From Choanephora cucurbitarum (taxonomy: Eukaryota; Mucoromycota; Mucoromycetes; Mucorales; Choanephoraceae): a DNA stretch of 64,000 nucleotides. Position numbers and translations under genes: made by a program. The stretch lies in NCBI GenBank assembly GCA_025331435.1, contig JAIWNI010000013.1:62001-126000 (forward strand), written 5' to 3'. Below the pieces are notes generated by a model that saw only the letters and a program-made list of their open reading frames with translations, was not told the DNA's origin and did not search any database. Shown piece by piece: positions 1 to 10,797 of this stretch (its first letter is position 1; each line of letters starts with the position of its first letter).

Positions 1-1254
1 TGACAGCGCTTGTGTTGAGAAAACCTGCTATTTTAGCATTGGATGATAGCAAGGAGGAAAACGATCTTTTAAGTCAATATGTTGTCAAATGTACCGAATT
101 CGAAAAGTTCTTGTTTACATTTGTCATCATCAAGCTTCGTTTGATCAAGGGCAAGATCTTGTTGTTTGTCAATGATATTGATCGTTGTTACAAACTCAAG
201 CTTTTCCTTGAACAATTCTCCATCAAATCATGCGTGCTCAACTCAGAACTACCTTTGAATTCTAGATACCACATTGTAGAGGAATTCAATCGTGGTATTT
301 ATGATTATTTGATTGCTACCGATGAATCAGAACTCAAGGGAGAACAAGACAGCGATGATGAACAAGAAGATGAAGAAAAGGAAGACGATGAAGCCAGTTC
401 CGATGATGAAAAAAAGAATGGTTTGTAAAGCACGTTTTAGCAGTGAGGCAATAGATGGATTAACTTTTTTTACAACAAAAATTAGATCAAAAGAAGACAA
501 AGAAGGGCTCAAAAGTACAAAAAGATAAGGAATATGGTGTTTCGCGAGGTGTTGACTTTCAAGGTGTGGCAGCCGTTATCAACTTTGATTTCCCCAGTTC
601 TTCTAAAGCTTACACACATCGTATCGGTCGTACTGCTCGTGGTGGACAGCGTGGTATGAGTTTATCTTTTGTCGTCACAAAAGACTTAGTTGAAGAAAGA
701 AAGGAAGTTGCTCGAGGCAAGAATATTACTGATGAAGCAATCTACAACCGTGTGCAGAAGCAACAAGAAGCTAAGGGTGCCGAACTCAAACCTTACAGCT
801 TTGAAAAGAAAAACGTTGCTGGTTTCAAATACCGTGTGGAAGGTGCCTTAAAGGCTGTCAACAAGGTGGCCATCAAGGAAGCACGTATTAAAGAGATTAA
901 GCGTGAAATCATGAACAGTGAAAAGTTAAAGGCTCACTTTGAAGACAAACCAAAGGATTTGGAGTTTTTGCGTCACGATCATGCACTTCAACCTGCTCGC
1001 GTTCAGGATCACTTGAAACACATCCCATCTTACCTTATGCCTCGTATTGCCGTTCCTACTGCTATGGCTAATACGGAACCTATTGATGTTCCCTTCCAAA
1101 GCCAAAAGCGCAAGCGCGGACCCTTCAAGAAGGGCCCCAACAAGGTAAGCGATTGTTAGAGTTAGGAAATGTTGGAATGCCTGTACTGATATATGGTTTT
1201 CTTTTTCTTTTATAGAAACGCAAGGATCCTTTGAAAGTGATTCGTCGTCGCTAA
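1..1254 (+). CDS. DBP9: DEAD-box ATP-dependent RNA helicase, DBP9/DDX56 type (5' end outside window)
   Basis: Only the C-terminal helicase half is present; the ATPase half lies upstream. Exons read 1-420, 486-1144 and 1216-1254, joined by introns of 65 and 71 nt. The RecA2 domain shows motif V as SRGVDFQGV and motif VI as [10 protein letters not shown]. An acidic Asp/Glu-rich insert sits between motifs IV and V, and the tail is Lys/Arg-rich, ending in RRR; both fit DBP9, a nucleolar helicase of 60S ribosome assembly. The first intron has an unusual donor (GTTTGT) but is the only choice that keeps frame. Its stop is about 300 bp from the convergent SEC2 stop. Assignment within the DEAD-box family rests on remembered family features, so a close paralogue cannot be excluded. 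Confidence 0.85.
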
Positions 1255-1550
1255 ACAGTTATTTAGAGAAAATACACATTAAAAAATATTGTACTATAGT
1301 CTACCCATTTACACGAAGAAAAAAATTACGCTTATATACGCATATTTACATCCTCACATTCTCACTCACTCACTCACATATACATCATAAGTGTACTATC
1401 AGATATAAAATTATTTGCATATGCCTTCTTTTTTTTACCAATAAATAATAACAAACTACATGCTGAAGTTTACACAATTGTGCAAGATCTAGTTCTTTAA
1501 TAACGAACGAGAAGAGAGCTGCAAGGTTGGAAGGGTATTTTTATTCCATA

Positions 1551-3609
1551 CTATAAGTCTGCCCAGGATGCATTTTGTGGATGAACAGAAGTGGTTTTTG
1601 GCTCCTCTGCATTTTCTGATTGAACAGAATTGTTCTTTGGTTCGTTTGAGTCTTGTGAATGAACAGAAGTGCTCTTTGATTCTTCTACAATCTCCGGATG
1701 GGTAGAGGTAGTAGTCTTTGGTTCTTCGTCTTCATCATCCGATATTTTATGTGAAATGTTTGATTCAGCTTGACTACTTGTAACAGATGCTTTATCGTCA
1801 TTAATGCTAGCAGTATGTTTGTCGGTATAAGCCTCGACAGAAGCATGATCATCCATGGTATGAATGTTACTTCCATTATTATTATCGATATGAGTAGTAG
1901 TATTCGTAACAACAGTATTATTGTTATCAACAGGAACAGCAGCAGGTGTATCAGTTTTGCTTTCAGAAATAGGAGGAGGGATCACCATATTGGGTGGAGA
2001 AGCATGTCCGATCGTGTCTCCCTTGATCCCCATATTTTGAAGCGTTTGAGATAACGTTCCCATTCTACTCGAATTTTAATTTATTTCGAAACAGGTTTCG
2101 TTTTCCCTAGACTCACCTTGCATAAAACATTTGCAACTTTAAGCGAATGTTTTCCCCGTAAAGATCATTCAGTGTTCGTCCATTATAGTAACCTTGACGA
2201 ATGTTTCTAATAAAAGTGTAAAATTCACAGACTGCTACAAGCCTGTCTCTACAATAACGATCAATACAGGCCCAATCATCCACCATAGAAATTCTAAACC
2301 GATAGGGCAAATCTTTTGTGACTCTGCCACACGCTTGACAGCCTGTGAATACAGCAACGGGTGCACTTGATAGTCGCTCCCAAATCATATTCTTAGATGC
2401 CGATATCCTAAGAGGCACATCATGGGGTCTTTTAGCTTGTTCTACCGCAAAGCCATACGGAGTTTCTTCAATGAAACAAGTGTTCAACAGAATAGCCTCA
2501 TAAAGCTTTTTAGGTGATAGTCTTGAGTTAGGTCCAAAACGCAAACAAGGCTCAACATCTTCTGTCAGACTGCATTTCATGAAGGAAGTAGCACTGTGAA
2601 GTTTTCTGATAGGAACACTTTGATCCAATTGAAAGAATGCTTTGAAGTCGTTAATGGCCATAGGATCCGTTGTCTCTTGCACTTCGACGGTATTATCCTC
2701 ATGAGTAAACAAACCGGACATGTCACGAGATGCACGCTGTGCATGAACAGGGTCATCTTCCAGTAGCGAATCTTCGAGAGAAGTAGTGCTACTATTGGCG
2801 AGATTGCTGACACTGTTGCTTTTCTCTCGGGCTTCCTCCATAGCACACATTTTTTGTTTAAGTTCTCTAAGCTGCAATTCCTCTGCTTCCACCTGTTCTC
2901 GACACAGTTTCAGCTCTTCTTGTAGGTGTCGATACTGAATCTCAAGCTGATGCTTTTCTCTCTTTTCATTAGCAACCATACCATTTGCCTCTTCGAACAA
3001 ACGTTGCGACAAATCTTCTAATTCGTTCTCTACGGCCGCTTTGTCTTTCTTGGCCTTCTCTGCCTCCGTCTTTTCAAATTCGTATTTCTTTTCGAGCACG
3101 ACAAGGTCTTTCTGCAACGATTTGTACTGCTCAACCGTAGCCTTGATCTTTTCCGATAGCTCCTTTTCTTTCTTCGTCAGGACAATAACTTTTTTTTGTT
3201 GCTGTTCTGCTTCGACCTGTTCTTTTTTCAATAGCGATTTAATTTCTTCTATCTCGTTCCGCTTTTTTTCTCTGTCATCTTGAATCTCGGCCAAAATTGG
3301 TATCACATCGTCACACAAGGCACAGTGTTGAGAGTCTCTGGAGACAAGAATATGGTGGCAAGGACAATCTGGCTCTTTAGCTGAACGTGTAGGCAATGGC
3401 TTACTTGTACTTGCAGTAGGACTAGCGGTATTTAGACTCGAGGAAGAAGCTGTAGGAGTTAAAGGGAAGTCAGGTGATGGCTGTTTGTAACGAGGAGACT
3501 TGGGAACATTGTCGATCATAGTCTGAAGATGAGAATAAAGATTCGCAATGTCTTTGGTGGTCACCTGCTTATCGATCGGCTTCACTTCCTCCTTATTTTG
3601 TGCTGACAT
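1551..3609 (-). CDS. SEC2: Rab guanine-nucleotide exchange factor Sec2 (Rabin8-like)
   Basis: Two exons, 3609-2117 and 2064-1551, give 668 residues. An N-terminal CxC...CxxC cysteine cluster (around residues 80-102) is followed by a long coiled coil with the Sec2 signature, where Rab GEFs bind Sec4/Rab8-type GTPases on secretory vesicles. A conserved C-terminal region carries the FLxxDxSVPIRKL-like stretch seen in Rabin8 homologues. The tail after the 52-nt intron is low-complexity with repeated VHSQ/VHPQ-like units. I chose the start at MSAQNKEE because the in-frame ATG 96 bases upstream would add a hydrophobic, Ser/Phe-rich leader encoded by poly-pyrimidine UTR-like DNA. It probably supports polarised exocytosis at the hyphal tip (inferred from family). 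Confidence 0.88.
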
Positions 3610-4329
3610 TGTATGCGAATTCGAAGAAAAAAAATATACAAGAAAAGAGAGAAAAGGAAAAAGTAAAGATTCGGAATTTCCGTTTCCCTTTTTTTGATGG
3701 GTCACAAGCTTTTTTTTCTCTTTTTCTTGATGGGTTACAAGCTTTTTTTTTTCAGTGAAGGCCAGCCCTTTTATATTTTATATCTCCTTTAGACTTGCCG
3801 ATTAAAGCAGGTGAATGAATATTTAATCAGGGCTTTGATAGTATCAATTAGCGCTATCATGACTGAAATCAATTGAATCAAAGCCATAGGCTGAATTTCC
3901 TGACGATTCAGATTAACACAGCAAAACTCGTCCTACTACTCAATCCAGGAACACATTTTTTTTTAATATGCTGTCATGTAGGTCTAGACAATTCTTAATT
4001 GAGCACACAAAACTTCAAATTTTCGTAATTGTGATTTCCAAAGTTCGTTTTTGTTAATCACCAAAATTCGTTTCAGGCTACAGTCTGTCTTGAAAAGATA
4101 GTCGTTTTGTGAAAAAAGTTGTCGCTTTTTTTTTCGAAGTCGTCGTTTTTCTTTTACCTCTCTTTATTGTCATTAAGAAGATGGATCACATGTTTTTCTA
4201 CGAAGATACAAAACAATGTCTTCAATGAGAAAGGATGAATATTGTTTTAGAAGTTTAGCCATCAAAAAAACAGTACCTCGAAAAGCAATCATCAGAACCA
4301 CCTATTGAAGTTAAAGCAGTAAAACCTAA
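3610..4329. other. Intergenic DNA between SEC2 and the transposase relic, with an imperfect inverted repeat
   Basis: No gene is visible. At about 3832-3886 the arms GGCTTTGAT...TCAATT and AATTGAATCAAAGCC form an imperfect stem around a GCGCTATC core. Around 4090-4155 there are three GTCGTTTT/GTCGCTTT-like units beside T runs, which may be the worn left flank of the following element. No convincing terminal inverted repeat partner was found. Confidence 0.5.
3694..3752. repeat. Two-copy direct repeat upstream of SEC2
   Basis: Two near-identical copies of TTGATGGGTYACAAGC followed by a T run start at 3694 and 3727, 33 bp apart, with one C/T difference. They lie 85-145 bp upstream of the SEC2 start, in the promoter or 5' UTR. 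A local duplication is the simplest reading; no protein motif is implied. Confidence 0.7.
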
Positions 4330-5200
4330 AAAAAAAAAGATAGCGCTAGATTATCTACCTACAACAGCTATAGTGAGAAGCAGTCTACCAACAGTAGAGA
4401 AACTGCAAAAATTGCACATGAAATGGGAATCAATGAAAGGACAGCTCAAAGATGGTGGAAAAAGTGCACAGAAACAAACGAGCTCCCTGTAAGCCCTGAA
4501 ACTTGTAAGTTATTAGGTAGAAAAAGCAAGGTCACAGAAGAACATTGTAAATTCGTTGCGCAAATCGTAGAAAAAAACCCTCAAGCTACAGTAAATGATG
4601 TATTAGAGAGTTTAACAAAGCAATTCGAGGGTTTGATCATATCCAGAAGCCAACTTCATTATCATACGAAAATAACTCTCAATTTGACGGTGAAATATGC
4701 AACATTTGAGTCAGTTGCTCGAAATGATACTGAGAATTTGGACAAACGGTTTGAATGGTATCAGATCTTGATTTCTTGAAGAACTGCGTTTTATCGATAA
4801 AGCCAGCTTTCATATCAACATGAAAAATAACTGGGCATGGGCAGAAAAAGGAGCAACAGCCCACATCATTATCGGCGCAATCGCAGCTGTTGGTGTGATG
4901 CATGTTGCATTAAGAAAGCCTCCCCCACCTAAATCAAGAAGTAAATCGACGACAAAAAATCGTAAAACAAAGGCTAGAAACGTGATGTAAATGAAATGGA
5001 TTTAGATGAGGAAGTAGAAGCTCCTCCCAAGGGCATAACGACAGCACATTATATCAAGCTTATAAATGAATTATTTGGTGTTATGAATCGAGATGAAACA
5101 ATAAAAGAATATTACTGGGTAATGGATAATGCTACAATACAAGAATCACTTCCTATGCAACGAAAGATCAAGAGTGGAAGTACTAACCCTAAATCCTAAT
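4330..5200 (+). pseudogene. Degenerate Tc1/mariner-like (DDE) transposase, frameshifted and truncated
   Basis: The reading frame begins near 4330 with a helix-turn-helix segment (ETAKIAHEMGINERTAQRWW), then shifts frame near 4777 and again near 4985. The second frame holds FIDKASFHINM, containing the first catalytic Asp, then a tryptophan-rich AWAEKGA segment and GAIAAVGV. The third frame holds HYIKLINEL and YYWVMDNATI, the second catalytic Asp. The usual third block (PPYSPxLNPIE, with the catalytic Glu/Asp) is missing: the frame ends soon after the second Asp. The element therefore cannot encode an active transposase. Family knowledge places this arrangement in the IS630-Tc1-mariner group, common in Mucorales genomes. 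Confidence 0.85.
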
Positions 5201-5261
5201 CAAATCAAAACTTCCCATTGTCACATTAAAGTGGATGAAATAAAATTCACTTCTACGACAG

Positions 5262-5327
5262 AATCGCTTATATGACTGGACTCGCTTTTACGTGAATTCG
5301 CTTTTATGTGGATTCGCTCTTATAACT
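5262..5327 (+). repeat. Iterated about 16-bp motif at the 3' flank of the transposase relic
   Basis: Four degenerate copies with period 16-18 are visible, with a shared core of WTCGCTYTTAYRTG: AATCGCTTATATGAC, ACTCGCTTTTACGTGA, ATTCGCTTTTATGTGG and ATTCGCTCTTATAACT. They start about 60 bp after the last transposase codons. Iterated subterminal motifs are typical transposase-binding sites, so this is probably one end of the element (inference). The reverse complement resembles the block near 24.7 kb. Confidence 0.6.
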
Positions 5328-5549
5328 AGTAGTAATAGCAATACTTTGATTAATCACAATATGCCCACATATCAATTTTTAAAGTGGCTTCAGGAAAAGA
5401 TCATTCATCTTTAGGTCTTATTTTCTCTTGTCCCTCATCATTTCTTTACACGTATGATTATCCATACCTTAACCACTGATATGGACACGGCCATTCTTTT
5501 AGAATCGAAACACTTTTTCATCCCTCTTTTCTCAGTTTGTGTTTGCACT

Positions 5550-6504
5550 TGAACAAAATGCCAAAATGTGATTATTCTTTTGCCGTAAAAACTCACACTC
5601 GCGAGTACCACATAGTCGTTGTGTGCTATGGATAAAGTATGGCGCTTTATCCTTGCTTTGTTTTTTTTGTTTCTCTGCATACTTACCTGATTATCTTTTG
5701 CAGTTTTGACCATCGATAAGGGTGAAAAAAGTTTCACTTGTCCTATATGTCATAAAAGTATCACGACAACACGATCATTCTGCCGTAGTCTTAAACAACA
5801 TAGTCAAAATGTATCCCTTTATGAGGAGAAACACTCCAACAAGTTCACCAGCAGTTACGTTGAGTTGTCTTCTGATAATAAACATGGTATGGACGAAAAA
5901 GAGACAGACGGAAACGCAAATCAGTATTCAGTTGGTAATGATGACAATATCTATAAAACCAATGATACTGGCAACACGTTACTTTTGTAGGACGAGGAAC
6001 TTTATAACATCTAACTTTTTGTGTTGTTTAAAAATTGGTCAACAAGAAAAGATGCCATCACATCCAAAGCTTACAGATGCCCGTGATCTACTTAAGCTCA
6101 CATTTTATATGATACGCCTCAATCCCAGCTCTATTATAAACAAGCGGTTTTGTATGCCTGTCAAGAATAGGATGCAACTGAAAGAGAAAAACGCATCTTG
6201 CTGAACGTATCTGGATCTTTTTATTTAACACCTATTGTCATCATTGATGCTGAAGGACATGAAGAGAATGTACTTGCTCATAGCAATGTTGTGTCAAGAC
6301 TCTGTAACAACGAGAAGAAAAGCCTGGCTCTCAAGAGAACTAATAACCCTAAACGGTCCTATGACGGGACCCTTAAGTATGGTTTTTGCTGCCCTCTATC
6401 CATATCTAAACAAATGAGTCAACTCAGAGTGTCATCCGTATTGTCTTGTTGCACTTTAAGGCTTTGTAAATTCAAATCCGGTTTCGAAAAAGTGTTTATT
6501 GAAT
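5550..6504 (+). pseudogene. Decayed zinc-finger-like coding fragment(s) of unknown origin
   Basis: Several short frames on the + strand look like broken coding DNA. One starts MPKCDYSFAVKTHTREYH (about 5560); after an intron-like stretch (GTATGG...TTTGCAG, about 5637-5702) comes KSFTCPICHKSI with a following His. Both resemble Cys-Cys-His zinc-finger pieces, but spacing is irregular and frames change. Downstream frames (5722-6204, 6198-6506) show no family I recognise. I treat the region as the remains of a mobile or expanded zinc-finger gene. It could also be chance open frames. Confidence 0.3.
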
Positions 6505-9500
6505 AAAAACTGTAATATGTAGAATGGGCACAAGTAAAGAGGTCCAATAGACAAGGAGTAAACATAGGGCTGGTATAAGAGAGATGAAAATAAGCAAGAA
6601 AGGATTAATTCATTGTAGCTGTGGATTTGTCTGCTTTTAAGGTGGGTTGTCATTGTCCATATCGCATAGCGCAGGTTCTTGTACAATCTTGACTTGCGCC
6701 AATCAATCCTTCCAAGTCCACCGTTTCCTTGTGCCTATTAGTAATGGTCACAGCTTTGTCAGATTTTTTGCACAGGTAGCTTTTGAATCCTAAGTCATCA
6801 TAAAAAAATTAGTGCAATTGTTGAAGCAATCCTTTTTTTTCTTTTGGTAACTTACAAATTTGTGAGTCCATGGACAAGACATCTTTCATTATAATTCATA
6901 CTTGTGGCTTTTGAGAGACTATACTAATACTGTTCAAAACTGAAATTTCAAAAGCACTGCATAAACCTATTGTATCTCGAGAAAGAAACTTAAATATTTG
7001 CGCAACTACCCCTAATGCTCTTCCTTCTCTTTCGCTCACACAGTTAATGGTAAAAGAAAATTTGAATCAAAGTACAAGCTAGTTGCTTGTAGGTAGTCTT
7101 GACGGCTTTGAACCTACACAAGAAGTGCTAGATCTAGTATGTAACCATAGAGCTGCGTCAAAAAAAAAACTTTTGACGCTTAATACGCATCTTACAGCAA
7201 GTTGCTAAGTGTTGCTATTCATACTTACTCGCTTCTTGTTACTGCGAAGAGAGTAGTGCTTTACGTCATTTTGGTAGAACGCATATTTACTCTTTTTTTG
7301 AGAACCATAACCTTGGGTGCATTAGACTATTCAAACGACATTCAATAAGCTACTAGTATAGTTGAGTGCAACAAAATAACAACAAGAACAGTGAACGGTA
7401 CTAATTTAGCTTTGCAAAAGAATCAGTAGAAAAATTTATATAGTTTCTAAAACTTAAGGGATGAATAACAGAGCTGAAGAGAAGCCTTTGGACAGCACGA
7501 CATTAATGTCATAAGATGCTGTCAGTACTTTGACCTAGGTAAGTAGATCTATGAGAAATTTCTTACTCTTGTACGTAATGATCTACGTTACTGCATGTAT
7601 GACCGTCTAAAGAGAAAAAAGAAAAGCAATCTTTTAATGCTTAGGTACAACTCGCTTTGTTTATTGGTTCTGAACCCGAACATGAGCCATTCGTTTCGTT
7701 GTAAGCTTGAGTGTAAAGACCATATGACTAAAATTTGTGATTAGAAGAAAAAGGATTACTATTTGAAATTATCACTAGTGCTAATGAAACTTCAAACACA
7801 AAGGTGAAGACTTTAGAGATTTGACCCTTAAATCACTCCTGAGAACGATAGAGAGCCATACAGGCTCTTTTCATGTTGTGCTTGTTGACTTTTTTTTGCG
7901 AACCATACAGTTCTGAAATCTTCAACAAACAAAATGTCCAAGATTCGATGGTCTTTTTTTTATATGTCTATAACAATTTAGATATGATAAGTGGCTATCA
8001 GGTAAGGCATGTGCTAACTTTATGAAATGACCTATTCATGTTGTCATCAAGCTTCTCTAGGATTGTACTCAAACAATATATAGATCTTACAGTCTTTCTG
8101 GCTGACTAGAGTCCATGTATAAATGGATGATGGAAGCTGAATGTCAAACATGCTTTAGAAGGTAATCACAAGCCGCAATCGTTTAAATGAAGTGCTGAAG
8201 AAATAATCGCCATCATGGTAACATAATGTATCGCAAATTTCATGCGTAATACAACATTTGAAGCTTTCTGAATAGGTCACAGATTCCCTTCTGTGTCATC
8301 ATACTCGATCCAAATTATCCTACAATGTCTATACCATTCATAAGATCTCTACTGTTTTTTGATTATGTTCTTATTAAAAACTGCTTTCAAAGCTTCATGC
8401 ATATATGAAAGTTATTTTGACTCTTTGTTTTGATAGCAATGAACTGGATTTGCACTGTTCTTAGGTCAACCAAAACAAAGAGACAACAAAAACTATGCAG
8501 ATACTATTTTATGCAGATTACTATAGAGCCAAATTGATACTTCATCATTGTATATATTATGACAATACCCTACATATAGCATATCCTCAAATTACTTACT
8601 ATTTCAAATTTAGCTGTACATTGAATCAGATCTATAGCGATATAAAAGGACTCTTAATGTTGATAAAAGAATGAAGGGACTCTAGACAAAACCCTTTTTT
8701 TTTGCGTGTGCAAGTAAGTATTTATCAAACGTAAAATGATTTTATTGATGAGCAATTTAGAAAATTGATAACAACAATAAACTCTTATCGATTGATTAGC
8801 TAGACATGATGATTACAAGTAATGAAAGCGATAACAATCAATTAATTTTTGCTAGACTCTCTGCTTTACTCTTCAAATGAGAGATCTAAAGAGAAGAAAA
8901 AAAGAGTTCAAGCAGAAAGACATCTGAACACTTGTATAAGAACTTGTAGGTGCACAAAAAGAGAGCAAGCAAAAATCAGTTATTTCAAAATGCAAACAAT
9001 CGAGTATGCTATAAAGCCAATTTTGATTATGTTCGCTAACCCTCACGACTAGACAATTTCCCTCGAAGCTGGCGCGTTCCTAATGATTTATGACTCTATT
9101 TCCCTTCAACGCATGAATTTTCTTGTAACAAACCACTTTGTAACAATCAACCTATTTTCATAAATAGTAACATGTTCCTTTCGACTAAAATCAGTCATAA
9201 TGTCTCTTGTCCAAGTACACTCTTTGGACAACAATCTGTATGCCATTCGATATGGCATTTTCAAATAAGTATACCCTGATAGTTGTGCTCCAGACAACAG
9301 CTGTTGATTATATAATTACCCACATAATATAAGGTTAAACAGTCCTGTCGGAAATCAGAAACGTAATCAAATCATATAAATAGTATAGAAATTGTTCCAT
9401 CTAAAGAACTTTTGGCTCTTTTAGATAAAGACAAACTGTAGTCGACCTACTGGCGTCTTTTTTTTTACCTATTTCTTGTTTCTCCAGTGTATGCTTCGTT

Positions 9501-9524
9501 CGTTTAGTATTTGGCGAAATTGAG
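6505..9524. other. 3 kb gene desert
   Basis: AT-rich DNA without a credible coding region, RNA gene or long repeat on either strand. The few frames over 60 codons (8849-9052 +, 9106-9297 -) have no recognisable motif and no conserved splice context. The final 100 bp contain pyrimidine runs and probably hold the promoter of the acetyltransferase gene. Confidence 0.6.
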
Positions 9525-10550
9525 ATGTCTAGTAAATTACCTGTTACAATTCCTGTTCCTTCTGCTCCTGTGTGCTCTCTCCCGAAAGATCCTTTAGAGA
9601 CAATTACTGCATTTGATTGCACCGACAAAAATCTACAATCGGCGCATGCACTTTGGGATACTGTTTTCAGAGCATACTGGCCACTTTCGTTTGAGAGTTT
9701 CAAAAAAGTTCTTACTCACCTCGAACAGCCATATCATTTCGCTGTGTATGATGATCAGGGCAAGCTTGTGGGATTTGCAGCAACACAAACTGTGGCATCA
9801 GAGAATGCTGGGCAACTGGCTTTGTTGATAGTTCATCCTGAATATCGCAACAAAGGAGTTGGAACTAGACTAAACGATTGCTGTTTAAACATGTTTCGTT
9901 CAAATGGCTCATCAGTTATGCTCGGCTCTACCTATCCACGTTTCTTTTGTGGTGTACCAAATGACGATTTGGGAGAACAAGCTCAAGCTTTTTTCAAACA
10001 CCGCGGATATAACTTCAATAATACGGTCTGGGACATGATGGGTGATGTTAGCCAGTATGAAATACCAAAGCAGATCCAAGAGCGCATGATAAAAGAGAAT
10101 GTTTGGTTTGGGCAGATCGGAAAAGATCAAATACAAGAGCTCTTTGACTTCCAGTCCAAGTATTTCGACTTTTGGCTTTCTACCTACAAACACCATATCG
10201 AATTAGGTGATTACCAAGATATTCTTATAGCACGAGAACATGATGAAAATGGCAGACTAATAGGTAGCTTAATTTTATTCTGTACTGGACAATCAAGTCC
10301 ACACCGAACTGATCTCATTTGGACCCATGAAAGTTTGTTTGGCAGCAAGAGTGGAGGAATGGCCTGTGTGGGTGTTGCCAGTGAAGATCGAGGCAGAGGC
10401 ATTGGTTTGGGTTTAGTTTCCTATGCCAACAGTGCACTCAGAAAGCGCGGAGTATATAAGTCTTACGTTGACTGGGTTGAATTGACTGATTTTTATGGTC
10501 GTACCAACTACTACAAATGGAGAAGTTACAGACTTGGTGCAATAAAATAG
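9525..10550 (+). CDS. GNAT-family N-acetyltransferase with two GNAT-like halves
   Basis: An intronless frame of 341 residues. The N-terminal half (about residues 30-155) has the acetyl-CoA-binding RNKGVGTRL motif (Q/RxxGxG/A) after a beta-strand LALLIVHPEY, then AQAFFKHRGY, the usual GNAT C-terminal signature. The second half repeats the pattern with VASEDRGRGIGLGL and FYGRTNYYKWRSYRLG near the C-terminus. Tandem GNAT proteins acetylate small amines or antibiotics in other organisms; the substrate here is unknown. No targeting signal is visible, so a cytosolic enzyme is likely. The start is the first ATG after a poly-T leader. Confidence 0.85.
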   Translation: MSSKLPVTIPVPSAPVCSLPKDPLETITAFDCTDKNLQSAHALWDTVFRAYWPLSFESFKKVLTHLEQPYHFAVYDDQGKLVGFAATQTVASENAGQLALLIVHPEYRNKGVGTRLNDCCLNMFRSNGSSVMLGSTYPRFFCGVPNDDLGEQAQAFFKHRGYNFNNTVWDMMGDVSQYEIPKQIQERMIKENVWFGQIGKDQIQELFDFQSKYFDFWLSTYKHHIELGDYQDILIAREHDENGRLIGSLILFCTGQSSPHRTDLIWTHESLFGSKSGGMACVGVASEDRGRGIGLGLVSYANSALRKRGVYKSYVDWVELTDFYGRTNYYKWRSYRLGAIK

Positions 10551-10797
10551 GTTTCTTCGTTTGTTCATGTCGCACGTGTGTGTGTCTATAAAAAAGATCA
10601 TTTTAAAAATATATCCCTACTTCCTCCCCCTTCTCTTCTTTCTTTCTTTTTTACTTTCTTCTTAATTTCTTGACTTTTCTTATTTTTTTTCTTAAACACA
10701 TACATATACTTTCCTTTAGTAAACTGCTTTGAGAAAAAGCGTAAATTCTATCCTTTCCTTTCACCATTTATTTAAGCTTTTATAGATACTGACAACA

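Noticed and set aside
1551..2063. Separate 170-residue Ser/Thr-rich protein on the minus strand
   Set aside because: A canonical GTGAGT...TAG intron joins it in frame to the Sec2 exon, so it is the Sec2 C-terminal tail.
3610..3705. Upstream in-frame ATG giving SEC2 a hydrophobic leader
   Set aside because: The extra 32 codons lie in poly-pyrimidine leader DNA and Sec2 is a cytosolic protein; the second ATG was preferred.
8849..9297. Short frames in the first gene desert
   Set aside because: Lys-rich or unstructured products of 60-70 residues, with no motif, no codon bias and no neighbours.
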